DNA from: Saccharicrinis aurantiacus
GTDB taxonomy: Bacteria; Bacteroidota; Bacteroidia; Bacteroidales; Marinilabiliaceae
Direction of reading: 5' to 3'
Length of the DNA: 64,000 nucleotides
Assembly (NCBI RefSeq): GCF_001660705.2
Contig: NZ_LYBV02000035.1
Coordinates: forward strand, 62,001-126,000
The position numbers and the translations under genes are program-made. Within the stretch, counting starts at the first letter, position 1, and each line of letters starts with the position of its first letter. Shown here piece after piece: positions 42,729 through 51,846 of this stretch. The notes below the pieces were generated by a model, which was given only the letters and a program-made list of their open reading frames with translations, was not told the DNA's origin and did not search any database.

Positions 42729-43757
42729 ATGAGTTATATAAGAGGTTTTGCGAGTGATAATAATTCTGGGGTTCATCCAGATGTATTAAAGGCAATTGAG
42801 GCAGCCAATGTTGGGCATGCAATTGGTTATGGCGATGATGTGGTTACTCATAGATGTGAAGAGTTGTTTCGTTCTATTTTTGGTTTAAAAACAGATGTGT
42901 TTTTCGCTTATAACGGAACGGGAGCTAATGTAATTGTGTTGCAAGCATTAAGTCGTACTTATAATGCTATTATTTGTCCTGAGACAGCACATATTAATGT
43001 TGATGAATGTGGTGCACCAGAAAAGCATTCAGGGGCAAAACTATTACCTGTTAAAACGGATAACGGAAAATTAACGGTTGAAGGTATTAAGCAATATATG
43101 CATGGTATTGGCTTTGAGCATCATTCACAACCAAATTTGGTGAGTATTACGCAGGCCACTGAGCTGGGCACTTTGTATTCGTTAAATGAAATAAAGGAAA
43201 TTGCAGATTACGTTCATGCCAATAATATGAAATTACATATGGATGGCGCTCGTATTTCTAATGCCGCAGCTGCTTTAGGTTGTAGTTTAAAGGAAATGAC
43301 TGTAGATGTTGGTGTGGATGCCTTATCTTTTGGAGGAACTAAAAATGGCTTAATGTTTGGTGAGGCTGTGCTGTTTTTTGACTTGCCCACTGATGATGTA
43401 AAGTTTATTAGAAAACAAACAGCTCAGTTACATTCAAAAATGCGATTTACAGCGGCTCAGTTTGAAGCTTTACTAACTAATGATTTATGGCTAAAGAATG
43501 CCTTGCATGCCAATAAAATGGCTCAATTATTAGCTGAAAAGGTTGGGGAAATTGAAGGAGTAGAACTAACTCAAAAGGTTGAAAGTAATGGTGTTTTTGC
43601 CATTATTCCGGAGTCTGTAATTGCAGATTTACAAAAAGAATTCTTCTTTTATGTTTGGGATGTTTCTCAGTCAGAAGTTCGCTGGATGACATCATTTGAT
43701 ACACAAGAAGAAGACATCTACAAATTTGCAGATTTACTTCGATCTAAATTGGCCTAA
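42729..43757 (+). CDS. Low-specificity L-threonine aldolase
   Basis: A 342-residue cytoplasmic PLP enzyme (fold type I) that cleaves L-threonine or allo-threonine to glycine and acetaldehyde. The start at ATG 42729 (MSYIRGFASDNNSG) is preferred because a longer frame begins inside a terminator. Landmarks are SDNNSGVHPDVLKAI, AYNGTGANVIVLQAL, AHINVDECGAPEKHSG, HMDGARISNAAAALG and the PLP lysine in SFGGTKNGLMFGEAV. The length is normal for the beta-eliminating lyase family. It is a single gene with its own terminator. Confidence 0.94.
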   Translation: MSYIRGFASDNNSGVHPDVLKAIEAANVGHAIGYGDDVVTHRCEELFRSIFGLKTDVFFAYNGTGANVIVLQALSRTYNAIICPETAHINVDECGAPEKHSGAKLLPVKTDNGKLTVEGIKQYMHGIGFEHHSQPNLVSITQATELGTLYSLNEIKEIADYVHANNMKLHMDGARISNAAAALGCSLKEMTVDVGVDALSFGGTKNGLMFGEAVLFFDLPTDDVKFIRKQTAQLHSKMRFTAAQFEALLTNDLWLKNALHANKMAQLLAEKVGEIEGVELTQKVESNGVFAIIPESVIADLQKEFFFYVWDVSQSEVRWMTSFDTQEEDIYKFADLLRSKLA

Positions 43758-43760
43758 AAG

Positions 43761-43804
43761 AATTTCTAGCATTAAAGAATTTTTTGGTTTAATGCTAGAA
43801 ATTA
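43761..43804 (+). terminator. Terminator of the threonine aldolase gene
   Basis: AATTTCTAGCATTAAA pairs perfectly with TTTAATGCTAGAAATT around an 11-nt loop containing a T run. Confidence 0.85.
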
Positions 43805-43854
43805 TATTATCAATTTAAAAAGGATATAAGTAGGGAATGCGAATAGTCTTCTGA

Positions 43855-43998
43855 CTGATTATTGATTTCAACACTAACATTAGCAGTATTACTGTAAAAG
43901 AAGCTGCACACAAGATTGGCTATAAATCAAGTTCTAAGTTTACTGCTGAGTTTAAAAAACAGTTTGGTGTTTTACCAAAGGATTTAGTAAGTATATAA
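43855..43998 (+). pseudogene. C-terminal remnant of an AraC-family regulator
   Basis: The last 47 codons of an AraC/XylS helix-turn-helix domain survive: VKEAAHKIGYKSSSKF, then TAEFKKQFGVLPKDL before a stop. The pattern A-x-x-x-G-Y-x-S-x-S-x-F-x-x-x-F-K-x-x-F-G is diagnostic. A stop codon lies just before it (43852) and no upstream half is present, so this is a decayed gene end. Confidence 0.85.
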
Positions 43999-44014
43999 AT
44001 CATAGAGGATGTTA

Positions 44015-44665
44015 TTACTCATCCATAATATCTTCATGCTCCTCGGCTTTATTAATATCATTTTTTAGTTCGTCCAAATTTTTGATGTGTTTTAGGTAAA
44101 TAGGGTCGTATACAAATCGAAAACATAGATACATAAATAGCAGCGTAACCACATAAACTACGGAGCCAATAAATATAGGTGTTTTAAAAAAGGCAGTATG
44201 GTCTGGATTCTCAGAAACCGAATACCTACTAATACATGCTAATGCAGAACAACATAAAGGCATAATGAAAATTGCAATCCATTTGAACTGTATGTATATT
44301 CTTTTTAGTATTGGTACCGTACTGTTTAAGAATGATGAGGTGGTGGTTTCAGATAGCTTTTTAATATTAAATAATCCCAACAATGGTATTATATACATAG
44401 TCAATATAACAAACACAAAAATATCAAAATGGACAGCAGATTTCTCGTCAAATTTAAAATTAGCGAATAGTAGAATTGCTATTATCAATACAAATGAGAT
44501 ACTATTTTCAATTAAAAATTTACGTTTCAAACGATTTATTTCGTTTTGGCTTTTCTTGCGTGTAATGGATTCTATTTCTTTGAGAGTTAATTTCACTTTA
44601 AGTTGATCTCTCGTTTGTTTCTTCCAATTCTCCCTAAGTTTTTCAATACTAGTAAAGTCTTTCAT
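44015..44665 (-). CDS. Membrane protein, probable anti-sigma factor
   Basis: A 216-residue inner-membrane protein. The N-terminal 60 residues are hydrophilic and helical (LRENWKKQTRDQLKVKLTLKEIESI), followed by four hydrophobic segments at about 52-65, 79-97, 125-145 and 165-185, and an acidic C-terminus (NKAEEHEDIMDE). Its start overlaps the end of the ECF sigma gene by 17 bp, the typical coupling of a sigma factor and its membrane anti-sigma. No zinc-binding anti-sigma motif is seen, so the role rests on position. Confidence 0.65.
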   Translation of the reverse strand: MKDFTSIEKLRENWKKQTRDQLKVKLTLKEIESITRKKSQNEINRLKRKFLIENSISFVLIIAILLFANFKFDEKSAVHFDIFVFVILTMYIIPLLGLFNIKKLSETTTSSFLNSTVPILKRIYIQFKWIAIFIMPLCCSALACISRYSVSENPDHTAFFKTPIFIGSVVYVVTLLFMYLCFRFVYDPIYLKHIKNLDELKNDINKAEEHEDIMDE

Positions 44666-45155
44666 CCTGCATCAATTTTTTAAGGGTTTTCTTTACTCTG
44701 CTCATTTTCACTCTCACATTAACTTTTGAAATTCCAAGTATCTCGCTAATTTCACAATACGAGGTCTCCTCTAAATAAAGAAGAACAAGTGTTTTATCTA
44801 TTTCTGATAAATGGTTGATGGCTCTATAAAGGGTGCTAATCATTTCTGCTGATTCGGCCTCTAAATAAAAAGGAGATTCATCATAAATACAATCACGTTC
44901 AGGCATAGGGTCATTCTTCGAATGCTTTTTTTCTTTTCTAATCCATGATACAGCAGTGTTAATAGCTACCCGATAAATCCAAGTAGAAACTTTACTTTGG
45001 TGTTTAAAGGAAGCATAGCCTTTATAAAGCTGTATGCATATTTCCTGAAACATGTCTTTTGCTTCGTCGTCTGATTTGGCATAAACCAGCGCTACCTTGT
45101 GTATTAGCGCTTGGTTCTGTTGTATCAGTTCTTCAATAGTAAGGTTATTTTGCAC
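44649..45155 (-). CDS. ECF-type RNA polymerase sigma factor
   Basis: A 168-residue sigma-70 factor starting with GTG at 45155. Region 2 spans about 12-80 (ALIHKVALVYAKSDDEAKDMFQEICIQLYKGYASFKHQSKVSTWIYRVAINTAVSWIRKE). Region 4 spans about 115-165 (LSEIDKTLVLLYLEETSYCEISEILGISKVNVRVKMSRVKKTLKKL) with the DNA-recognition helix. It overlaps the downstream membrane protein gene and follows the TraB-like gene with a 14-bp gap, so the three are probably one operon. Confidence 0.94.
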   Translation of the reverse strand: MQNNLTIEELIQQNQALIHKVALVYAKSDDEAKDMFQEICIQLYKGYASFKHQSKVSTWIYRVAINTAVSWIRKEKKHSKNDPMPERDCIYDESPFYLEAESAEMISTLYRAINHLSEIDKTLVLLYLEETSYCEISEILGISKVNVRVKMSRVKKTLKKLMQDERLY

Positions 45156-45169
45156 GTTAGGTTATTGAT

Positions 45170-46063
45170 TTATTTGTTCATAGAGCTTACTGTGTATCCT
45201 TTTTGTTTTAATAAATTTATGATTCCGTTGTCACCTGACAAGTGCGCTGCACCTACTGCAATAAATGAAGATTCATTTTGCATAATAGAATCTAACTTTG
45301 GAATCCAATTTTTATTTCTGTCTTCTAGTAGTTTGGCTTCAATGCTTTTATCATCATCTTTATCTAATTCTGCTTGCATAAATTGATGCAACGAATCAAG
45401 GTTCTTAGTTAAATATACTTCCTTCAGTTCTTCAAACTGTTTAATCATAAATATTTCGTCCTTATTGGGGATGTACATATCTAATCCTGAGGCTTCGATA
45501 ATGTTAAATTGTTCATCAATACTCTCTAGGGAATTAATGTTGAGCTTATTCTTTTTCGCGATTTTAGTAAATACCTTCTCATAGTTTTCAATATTATCAT
45601 AATACTCCATACAGGCGAGGGATACTAAATTGAATGGTTTTAGTTTAAAATAGCGATCTATTTTACTTTCTTTTATCTGTAACGTATCTGCAAAGTAACT
45701 ATAAAGTATGTCGTAGTCTTCTTTGCTCATATAATCTTTTAAAGATTTCCCATCCGGAAGCATCAAACGTTGCGCCATTTTAACCTGCTCTTTTATGGAT
45801 AGATCAATATCAACTTCTAACGTTAAAGAGGTGGCTGATTTTAAGGTTTGTAAAGCATCTTCGCCAAGAAAGAAGTCCTTTTCGGGCATTAGGTGGATGG
45901 TGCCGTACAAATAGGATGGTTCAGTTTGTTTATCAGAAGATATTTTCCAAAGCAAGGTACCCGAATTTGCCGTTGTACTAGTGGGGGCTTTAAAATTTAC
46001 TAAGGTGAAAAATAATATAATTGCAACAATTACAACTGAAGAGCTTATTATTAGTTTTTTCAT
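45170..46063 (-). CDS. TraB/GumN-family protein, exported
   Basis: A 297-residue protein with an N-terminal signal or anchor (5-22). The TraB domain has both GxxH-type motifs: SYLYGTIHLMPEKDF at about 52 and SFIAVGAAHLSGDNGIINLLKQKGYTV at about 265, plus a conserved glutamate in LTLEVDID. The family adopts an EreA/ChaN-like fold and is suspected to have metal-dependent peptidase activity (inference from homologues). It lies at the head of the operon with the ECF sigma and membrane protein genes. Confidence 0.9.
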   Translation of the reverse strand: MKKLIISSSVVIVAIILFFTLVNFKAPTSTTANSGTLLWKISSDKQTEPSYLYGTIHLMPEKDFFLGEDALQTLKSATSLTLEVDIDLSIKEQVKMAQRLMLPDGKSLKDYMSKEDYDILYSYFADTLQIKESKIDRYFKLKPFNLVSLACMEYYDNIENYEKVFTKIAKKNKLNINSLESIDEQFNIIEASGLDMYIPNKDEIFMIKQFEELKEVYLTKNLDSLHQFMQAELDKDDDKSIEAKLLEDRNKNWIPKLDSIMQNESSFIAVGAAHLSGDNGIINLLKQKGYTVSSMNK

Positions 46064-46333
46064 TTGTTTTGAGTTATTAGCTTATTAGAATTAAAAATAA
46101 TTTGTTTGAGCTCAATTCATAAGTCGTAAACTAATGATAATTGTTACAAGAAAAACGGAAAAATATTATGAATGTATGATTTAAGGATTAATTGGAGCTT
46201 AGAATTGCGAGTAAAATTGCCATAGGCCATATAGGCCGATAATCTCGGTATATAAATGATTACTTCAAAAAAGGGGTCAAGTTTAGTGGTCTTAACCATT
46301 GTACCTTACTAATCATTAGGTAATGATTAGTTG

Positions 46334-47485
46334 TTAAAATGACTCCGTCATATTAAAGTATAAGAGCGTTTGATTGTTTATTGGGTCTTTACCTATGTCT
46401 AATCTAAAATTCATGCGTGGTTGTACCTCTACTCTTAATCCTATACCATAATTGGGTAGGGCATGTATTTCTCCTTCAGTTCCCAAATCAACAGTTCCAA
46501 CTCCTGCCCAAGCAGCAAAGCCAAGTTTAGATAATAGCTTGCGCATTTTTGTTTCATCTCCTAGGTTGAACATATGTCGGTATTCTGCAATTGAATAAAC
46601 AGAATGTTTGTCTCTGAACTGACCTTTATAATATCCTCTTAAATCGAAAGGTGATCCTACCATCGACAATTCAGTTAAGGGTACATCGCCAACAGTAAAC
46701 CTCCCGTTAACTGTCCATGCTAAAATTCTTCTATCGCCAAGGAACTTTAGTTCTTTAAACTGTCGGTAATCTGCATTTATTACGGCAAACTCATTGGTGC
46801 TACCAAAAGCCTTAGAATAATACGTGGCATTTAATTCCATTAACATTCCGCTATATGCATTGGCTGGCAAATCGCGTGTATCGTAAAGTATATTTACTCC
46901 AATACCAACGTTGGTATAAGTGAGGCCTAAAGAATCACCTCCAGCAGATATATAATCGGTGTTATTTACAATACCTTCACTGGGGTCTTTCATTTTATTA
47001 TGAGTAAAATCAAATGATGTCCCCCAAAAAAGATCCGAATCTTTATACCTAAATAAGAAAGTAGGATTAACCTGAATATTCATATCTCGGTATTCTGTGG
47101 TTTCAGTACCTCTCTCAATGCTAATGTTATCATCATATCCCACACCATAATAGTGATTGAGCGTGTTCATGTATGATATTTGTCCAAAAATTCGAAATCT
47201 ATCCTGATTAAAGAATAGTTGAGGTTTGATCATAAAACTACCGCCACCATTTGCCATGTAAGCAAATGCGAAAGGCAAAACGGAACGTTTTAAAAGCGAA
47301 TCTGCTGGGTTTGTTGAGAAGGTTAATAAAGTACTTCCTCCAATTAATAAACCATAATCAGGGGTATAACCTGGGCCTCCGAGTATGCTAAATTTTAGAT
47401 TTTTACTTTTTATTGAGTCTGTTTGTGTTTGCGAAAAGGTTAATGTGCTTGCTGTGATTAGTAGAAAAACTAATATATATCTCAT
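46334..47485 (-). CDS. BamA/TamA-like outer-membrane beta-barrel protein
   Basis: A 383-residue protein with a signal peptide (1-18, ending FSQ). The remainder resembles the 16-stranded surface-antigen (Omp85) barrel: GYTPDYGLLIGGSTLLTFS, IGVNILYDTRDLPANAYSGMLMELNATYYSKAFGS, VGDVPLTELSMVGSPFDLRGYYKGQFRDKHSVYSIAEYRHMF, where the RG(Y/F) motif of strand L6 is LRGYYKGQFRD, ending LLYFNMTESF. No POTRA domains precede it, so it is a barrel-only member, of the kind seen in Bacteroidota, rather than BamA itself. Function unknown. Confidence 0.88.
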   Translation of the reverse strand: MRYILVFLLITASTLTFSQTQTDSIKSKNLKFSILGGPGYTPDYGLLIGGSTLLTFSTNPADSLLKRSVLPFAFAYMANGGGSFMIKPQLFFNQDRFRIFGQISYMNTLNHYYGVGYDDNISIERGTETTEYRDMNIQVNPTFLFRYKDSDLFWGTSFDFTHNKMKDPSEGIVNNTDYISAGGDSLGLTYTNVGIGVNILYDTRDLPANAYSGMLMELNATYYSKAFGSTNEFAVINADYRQFKELKFLGDRRILAWTVNGRFTVGDVPLTELSMVGSPFDLRGYYKGQFRDKHSVYSIAEYRHMFNLGDETKMRKLLSKLGFAAWAGVGTVDLGTEGEIHALPNYGIGLRVEVQPRMNFRLDIGKDPINNQTLLYFNMTESF

Positions 47486-47643
47486 TTCAATTCTTACATT
47501 TTACGATTACAAACTTACGAAATAACTATTTTACTATTGCAGACATTATAAATGAAGCGGATAAAAATGTGATTGAAAAAAGGTATTTGCAGTAATGAGA
47601 TACTTCGTTGTGTATTTTTCTATCCCAAATTAATTGGAATGGA

Positions 47644-47696
47644 AACTTTCACTTAAGCATTATTAAAGAAGTAAGAATAATGCTTAAATGAAAGTT
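47644..47696 (-). terminator. Long hairpin, terminator of the mutarotase gene
   Basis: AACTTTCACTTAAGCATTAT pairs with ATAATGCTTAAATGAAAGTT (one mismatch) around about 11 nt. It lies 9 bp after the stop of the minus-strand mutarotase gene. There is little T tract, so it could also protect the transcript end. Confidence 0.6.
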
Positions 47697-47704
47697 ATGG
47701 TAAT

Positions 47705-48586
47705 TTATTGCTTATAAATATATGTGCTTAATGTATGTGTTTGATTTGGTTGAATAGTTATAATATTATTCAAACTATTGGTTGACTCAACACATAACAT
47801 TTTTTTGTAATCCGTATCTCCTAGATCCGCCATCTCAATACATAATTCTTTACCTGGATTCCAAACTACAGTTGTTTCACTTCCGTCCTTATCCATTACA
47901 ATTTTCTTATTCGTATCGTGTATGATACAAGCATTATTTGTATTACAATAATGTCTATCTATTCGCTCACCAAAGCTTAAGATTGTTTCGTTTTGAGTTT
48001 CATTTTCTTTGTTGACATTATTAAAATAGTCTTTTGAAGCAAGTCCTTCCAGTTTTGTTGTGTCAATATCGTTAATTAAAAAGTAGGTATGTAGAGCAGC
48101 ACTTACTTCAAATGCCTTCGAATCTTTATTTGTTGTACTTAATGACACGCTTAGCTTTTTACCAACGACTACTTTAAGTTGAGCTTCGAACTGATGTGGC
48201 CAAACTTTTAAAGTGTTTTCATTCGATTTTAAACCAAGAACTAAAGTTACTTCATCATTAGCGATGGTCTCAATTACTTCCCACTCGGTTGTACGGGCAA
48301 AACCGTGCGATGGGAGAGATGGGTCATTTGTATTTGCCCCAAACCATGGCCAACAAACAGGAATGCCACCACGTATAGCTTTTCCATTTTTAAAGATACA
48401 TTCGCTACTCATAAAAAGTAATTCTTCGTTATCTTCATTAATGAAGCTTAACACCTGTGCTCCGTATAACGAAATTTTTGCTTTTGAATAATCACTTTGG
48501 ATATTAGCGATGGTGGTATGTTCGTATTTAGCAAAACTAAGTTTGTTACTAATGCCAAATTCCTTATTCATTGCTTCTGTTTGCAT
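47705..48586 (-). CDS. D-hexose-6-phosphate mutarotase (YeaD-like)
   Basis: A 293-residue cytoplasmic aldose-1-epimerase-fold enzyme that interconverts anomers of glucose-6-phosphate. Landmarks are AQVLSFINEDNEELLFMSSECIFKNGKAIRGGIPVCWPWFGANTNDPSLPSHGFARTTEWEV (the YeaD signature GGIPVCWPWFG and SHGFAR), the histidine in ALHTYFLINDID, and VVWNPGKELCIEMADLGDTDYKKMLCVES near the C-terminus. The length is normal. ATG at 48571 is an alternative start. It is a single gene. Confidence 0.93.
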   Translation of the reverse strand: MQTEAMNKEFGISNKLSFAKYEHTTIANIQSDYSKAKISLYGAQVLSFINEDNEELLFMSSECIFKNGKAIRGGIPVCWPWFGANTNDPSLPSHGFARTTEWEVIETIANDEVTLVLGLKSNENTLKVWPHQFEAQLKVVVGKKLSVSLSTTNKDSKAFEVSAALHTYFLINDIDTTKLEGLASKDYFNNVNKENETQNETILSFGERIDRHYCNTNNACIIHDTNKKIVMDKDGSETTVVWNPGKELCIEMADLGDTDYKKMLCVESTNSLNNIITIQPNQTHTLSTYIYKQ

Positions 48587-49037
48587 ACTTTTTACTTTAA
48601 TAAATGTAGATACTAATTCAGATGATCATGATTGTAAATCACACTTTGCAAACATATAATATTTTTACAGAGTCTAATGTTAATTTATTGTTAGAAAGTG
48701 AAACTTTTAAAGCGAAATGTTAAGCTAAAACAATGTGTATTTGTTAAAAATACCTTCATTTTATGCGGAGGTATTATAAAAATTATTCCAAATATTAAGG
48801 TGCTCAGATATATATGTAATCGCGTTATTGGTAACTTTCTTTAAAGTATAGTTAATATTAAGGAAATATAAGAATTGATTTGCTTCCATATTTTTGCCAT
48901 CGTTAAACAACACCAACCTACCGTTCTTTATTAAACTCTCTTCATTTGATCTTATAGATAAACAACACGCATACACACACACTACCTACAACATCTATGA
49001 AATCTGTTATTACAAATAATGATTTCAATTTTATTAA
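48587..49037. other. Intergenic region upstream of the TonB receptor
   Basis: 451 bp with no credible gene. An open frame of 73 codons on the minus strand looks like chance. The region before 49038 probably holds a long 5' leader of the receptor transcript. I see no clear -7 element and no operator. Confidence 0.4.
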
Positions 49038-51812
49038 ATGAAGCAGTTTTTATTACTAAGTCTTTTATTTTTTTCAATTACAGTTTTAGCTGAAACACGT
49101 GAGGTAAAAGGCCTCGTGTTAGACAAAGGAAATGAGCCCCTAATAGGAGCTACAGTTCAGCTATCGGGTACTCTTAAAGGTACTGTTGTTGGCTTTGATG
49201 GTTCTTTTAAATTAGGAGGTTTAGAGCCTGGTAAACACACCATCAATATTTCTTTTATGGGATATAAGGAGCAAGTACACGTTATCAATATCCCATTTGA
49301 TGAGGATATAGTTATTATACTTGATGAAGATGACCAGATGGTAGGTGAGGTTGTTGTTACCGGAACTATGGCAAAAAAAACAGCCACAAGTGCAAGGGCA
49401 ACAGAACGTATGGCTAGCAAAGTAGTAAATGTGGTTTCAGCACAAACTATTGAGTTGTCGCCTGATTTAGATGTGGCTAATGTAGTAAAACGTATCTCTG
49501 GTGTAAGTTTAGAGCGTAACAACTCCGGTGATGGTCAGTATGCCATTGTTCGCGGAATGGATAAGCGTTATAACTATACTTTAGTTAATGGCGTTAAAAT
49601 ACCATCGCCTGATAATAAAAACCGCTATGTTCCCTTAGATATTTTCCCATCTGATTTAATGGATCGTTTGGAAGTAACCAAAGCTTTAACTCCTGATATG
49701 GAAGGTGACGCTGTTGGAGGGGCCATTAACTTGGTAATGAAAGATGCACCCGATAAATTCGAAGGGCAGTTTAATATGTCGGTTGGTGGTAACACACTAT
49801 TTAATGCTGATAATCCGTTTATGTCATGGGATCAGTCGGGTATGATGCAATCTCCGCCTACTTGGAGTGGTGCCAATCGTGCTACTGATGGAGATTTTTC
49901 TGTATCTCATATGAAAAATCAATACCAGAACTATGTACCTAATATTATTGCTGGTGGTTCAATAGGAGATCGCTTTTTCGACGATAAGCTTGGTGTAATT
50001 GTAGCTGCTAGTTACCAACAAACAGCTCGTGGATCGGAGAGTACTTGGTATCAAACAGGAATGCAAACCAATAACTCTACGCGTTTGGATAATATGGAAG
50101 AACGTAATTACTCACAGTTACAAAAACGTGCAGGAGTTCATAATAAAATCGATTTACGTATCAACCCAAATCATAAACTAAACTGGTATAACGCCTTTGT
50201 TTATTTAAGAAACGATCAGGTACGTGATGTAACAAGAACAAGAACATGGGGTAGCTACGATCCAATTAATGGAAATGCCGGTGAAATGAGTTTTAATACG
50301 CGTTACCGTAGTACTATTCAGCAAATATTTAATAGTACACTTTCAGGCGAACACAGAGTTGCCGATAAAGTAGTTATAGATTGGTCGGGAGTTTACTCAA
50401 AGGCTACCAATGATATACCAGATAACCTTCGTTTTAGCCGTTCAGGAGAGATGAACAATTGGGTGGTTTCACCTGAGCGTATTGCTGAGATTAATGCATT
50501 AAGACGTAGATGGGATAAGAACGATGATCAGGATATTGCCATGTATGCAAATATTACAATGAACCCTGATGTGAGTTTTGCTACTAAATCGGAGTTTAAA
50601 TTCGGAGGATTAGTTAGATATAAAGATCGTACTAACGATTATGAGAGCTTTACTTTTAGTGCAGGAAATCGTGCGCTAGTACAGGGTGTAGATTGGAATG
50701 ATATTACTGATGTTGATTGGAAAATGAACGGAAATGGTAGTGGAGTTACCGCTTCACCAAATACTTATAATTCGCACGAAAACATTAAAGCAGCCTATGG
50801 TCAATTTCTATTTGATATAAACGATCGTTTAGAGATTGTTGGTGGTGTTCGTATGGAACATACAGACATCGGTTATTTTCTTCCAAATCCTACCATGGAA
50901 AATGAAGACAATAATGAGGTAGAGATGAACGAAACCTATATGGATTTTTTACCGAGTATACATTTTAAATATAAACTAGATAAAAATCAGAATATACGAG
51001 CATCTTACTTTAAATCGGTTATTCGCCCTGGATTTGCAGAGTTTGTGCCAATTAGCAATACCGATACTGAGGATGATTGGGAAGAAAGAGGAAATCCGAA
51101 TGTACAACGTACCATTGGACACAACCTTGATTTGCGCTACGAGTTTTTCCCTTCAGGCTTAGATAAATTTATGATAGGTGGATTTTATAAGCAATTAATC
51201 GATCCTATTGAGTATGCCTTAAATCGCACAGCAGGTTATATTATGCCAGATAACTTTGGTACTGCTACCAATTGGGGTATTGAATTAGATGTAGTTAAAT
51301 ACTTCAGAAACTTTGGTATAAGCGGTAACTATACATATACAAATTCAGAAATTACTACTGATAAATCCTATTACACACGTGTTGATCCAGACGATTCAAG
51401 CTCGGATCTAATTTTAGCAACACGCGAAGAAACAAGATCATTACAAGGACAGGCAGCACATATCGGTAACTTATCATTACTATATAAGGACAGTAAACGT
51501 GGCCTAGATATACAATTAGCAAGTGTATATACAGGAGATAGAATCCATAGTCTTTCGGCTTTCTATAAAAACGATATGTGGCAACGAGGATTCTGGCAGC
51601 TCGATTTTTCAGCTGAGAAGAAAATAGGAAACGTAACTGTATATACGAAGCTATATAACTTACTGAATAATGCTTACGAAATAGAAATTCGTCAGCCAAT
51701 TACATCCGATCAGGCGATGTTCCCTCAACAGGGTGAAACAGGAGATAATGTTTTAGTACGCCAGGACTTCTACGGACGTCAGTTTTTAATTGGATTGAAA
51801 TATAAATTTTAA
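49038..51812 (+). CDS. TonB-dependent outer-membrane receptor
   Basis: A 924-residue receptor that imports a ligand across the outer membrane using TonB energy. Signal peptide 1-18. Residues 20-100 are a carboxypeptidase-regulatory-like domain (REVKGLVLDKGNEPLIGATVQLSG), typical of the Bacteroidota. The plug spans about 120-240 (ISGVSLERNNSGDGQYAIVRGMDKRYNYTLVNGVKIP, GDAVGGAINLVMKDAP). The 22-stranded barrel ends GRQFLIGLKYKF. It lacks a SusD partner. The beta-helix lipoprotein gene follows after 34 bp and a phosphatase next, which suggests uptake of a phosphate-containing compound; that is inference. Confidence 0.95.
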   Translation: MKQFLLLSLLFFSITVLAETREVKGLVLDKGNEPLIGATVQLSGTLKGTVVGFDGSFKLGGLEPGKHTINISFMGYKEQVHVINIPFDEDIVIILDEDDQMVGEVVVTGTMAKKTATSARATERMASKVVNVVSAQTIELSPDLDVANVVKRISGVSLERNNSGDGQYAIVRGMDKRYNYTLVNGVKIPSPDNKNRYVPLDIFPSDLMDRLEVTKALTPDMEGDAVGGAINLVMKDAPDKFEGQFNMSVGGNTLFNADNPFMSWDQSGMMQSPPTWSGANRATDGDFSVSHMKNQYQNYVPNIIAGGSIGDRFFDDKLGVIVAASYQQTARGSESTWYQTGMQTNNSTRLDNMEERNYSQLQKRAGVHNKIDLRINPNHKLNWYNAFVYLRNDQVRDVTRTRTWGSYDPINGNAGEMSFNTRYRSTIQQIFNSTLSGEHRVADKVVIDWSGVYSKATNDIPDNLRFSRSGEMNNWVVSPERIAEINALRRRWDKNDDQDIAMYANITMNPDVSFATKSEFKFGGLVRYKDRTNDYESFTFSAGNRALVQGVDWNDITDVDWKMNGNGSGVTASPNTYNSHENIKAAYGQFLFDINDRLEIVGGVRMEHTDIGYFLPNPTMENEDNNEVEMNETYMDFLPSIHFKYKLDKNQNIRASYFKSVIRPGFAEFVPISNTDTEDDWEERGNPNVQRTIGHNLDLRYEFFPSGLDKFMIGGFYKQLIDPIEYALNRTAGYIMPDNFGTATNWGIELDVVKYFRNFGISGNYTYTNSEITTDKSYYTRVDPDDSSSDLILATREETRSLQGQAAHIGNLSLLYKDSKRGLDIQLASVYTGDRIHSLSAFYKNDMWQRGFWQLDFSAEKKIGNVTVYTKLYNLLNNAYEIEIRQPITSDQAMFPQQGETGDNVLVRQDFYGRQFLIGLKYKF

Positions 51813-51846
51813 CGCATACTACACTAACAAATTACACTATTAACAA

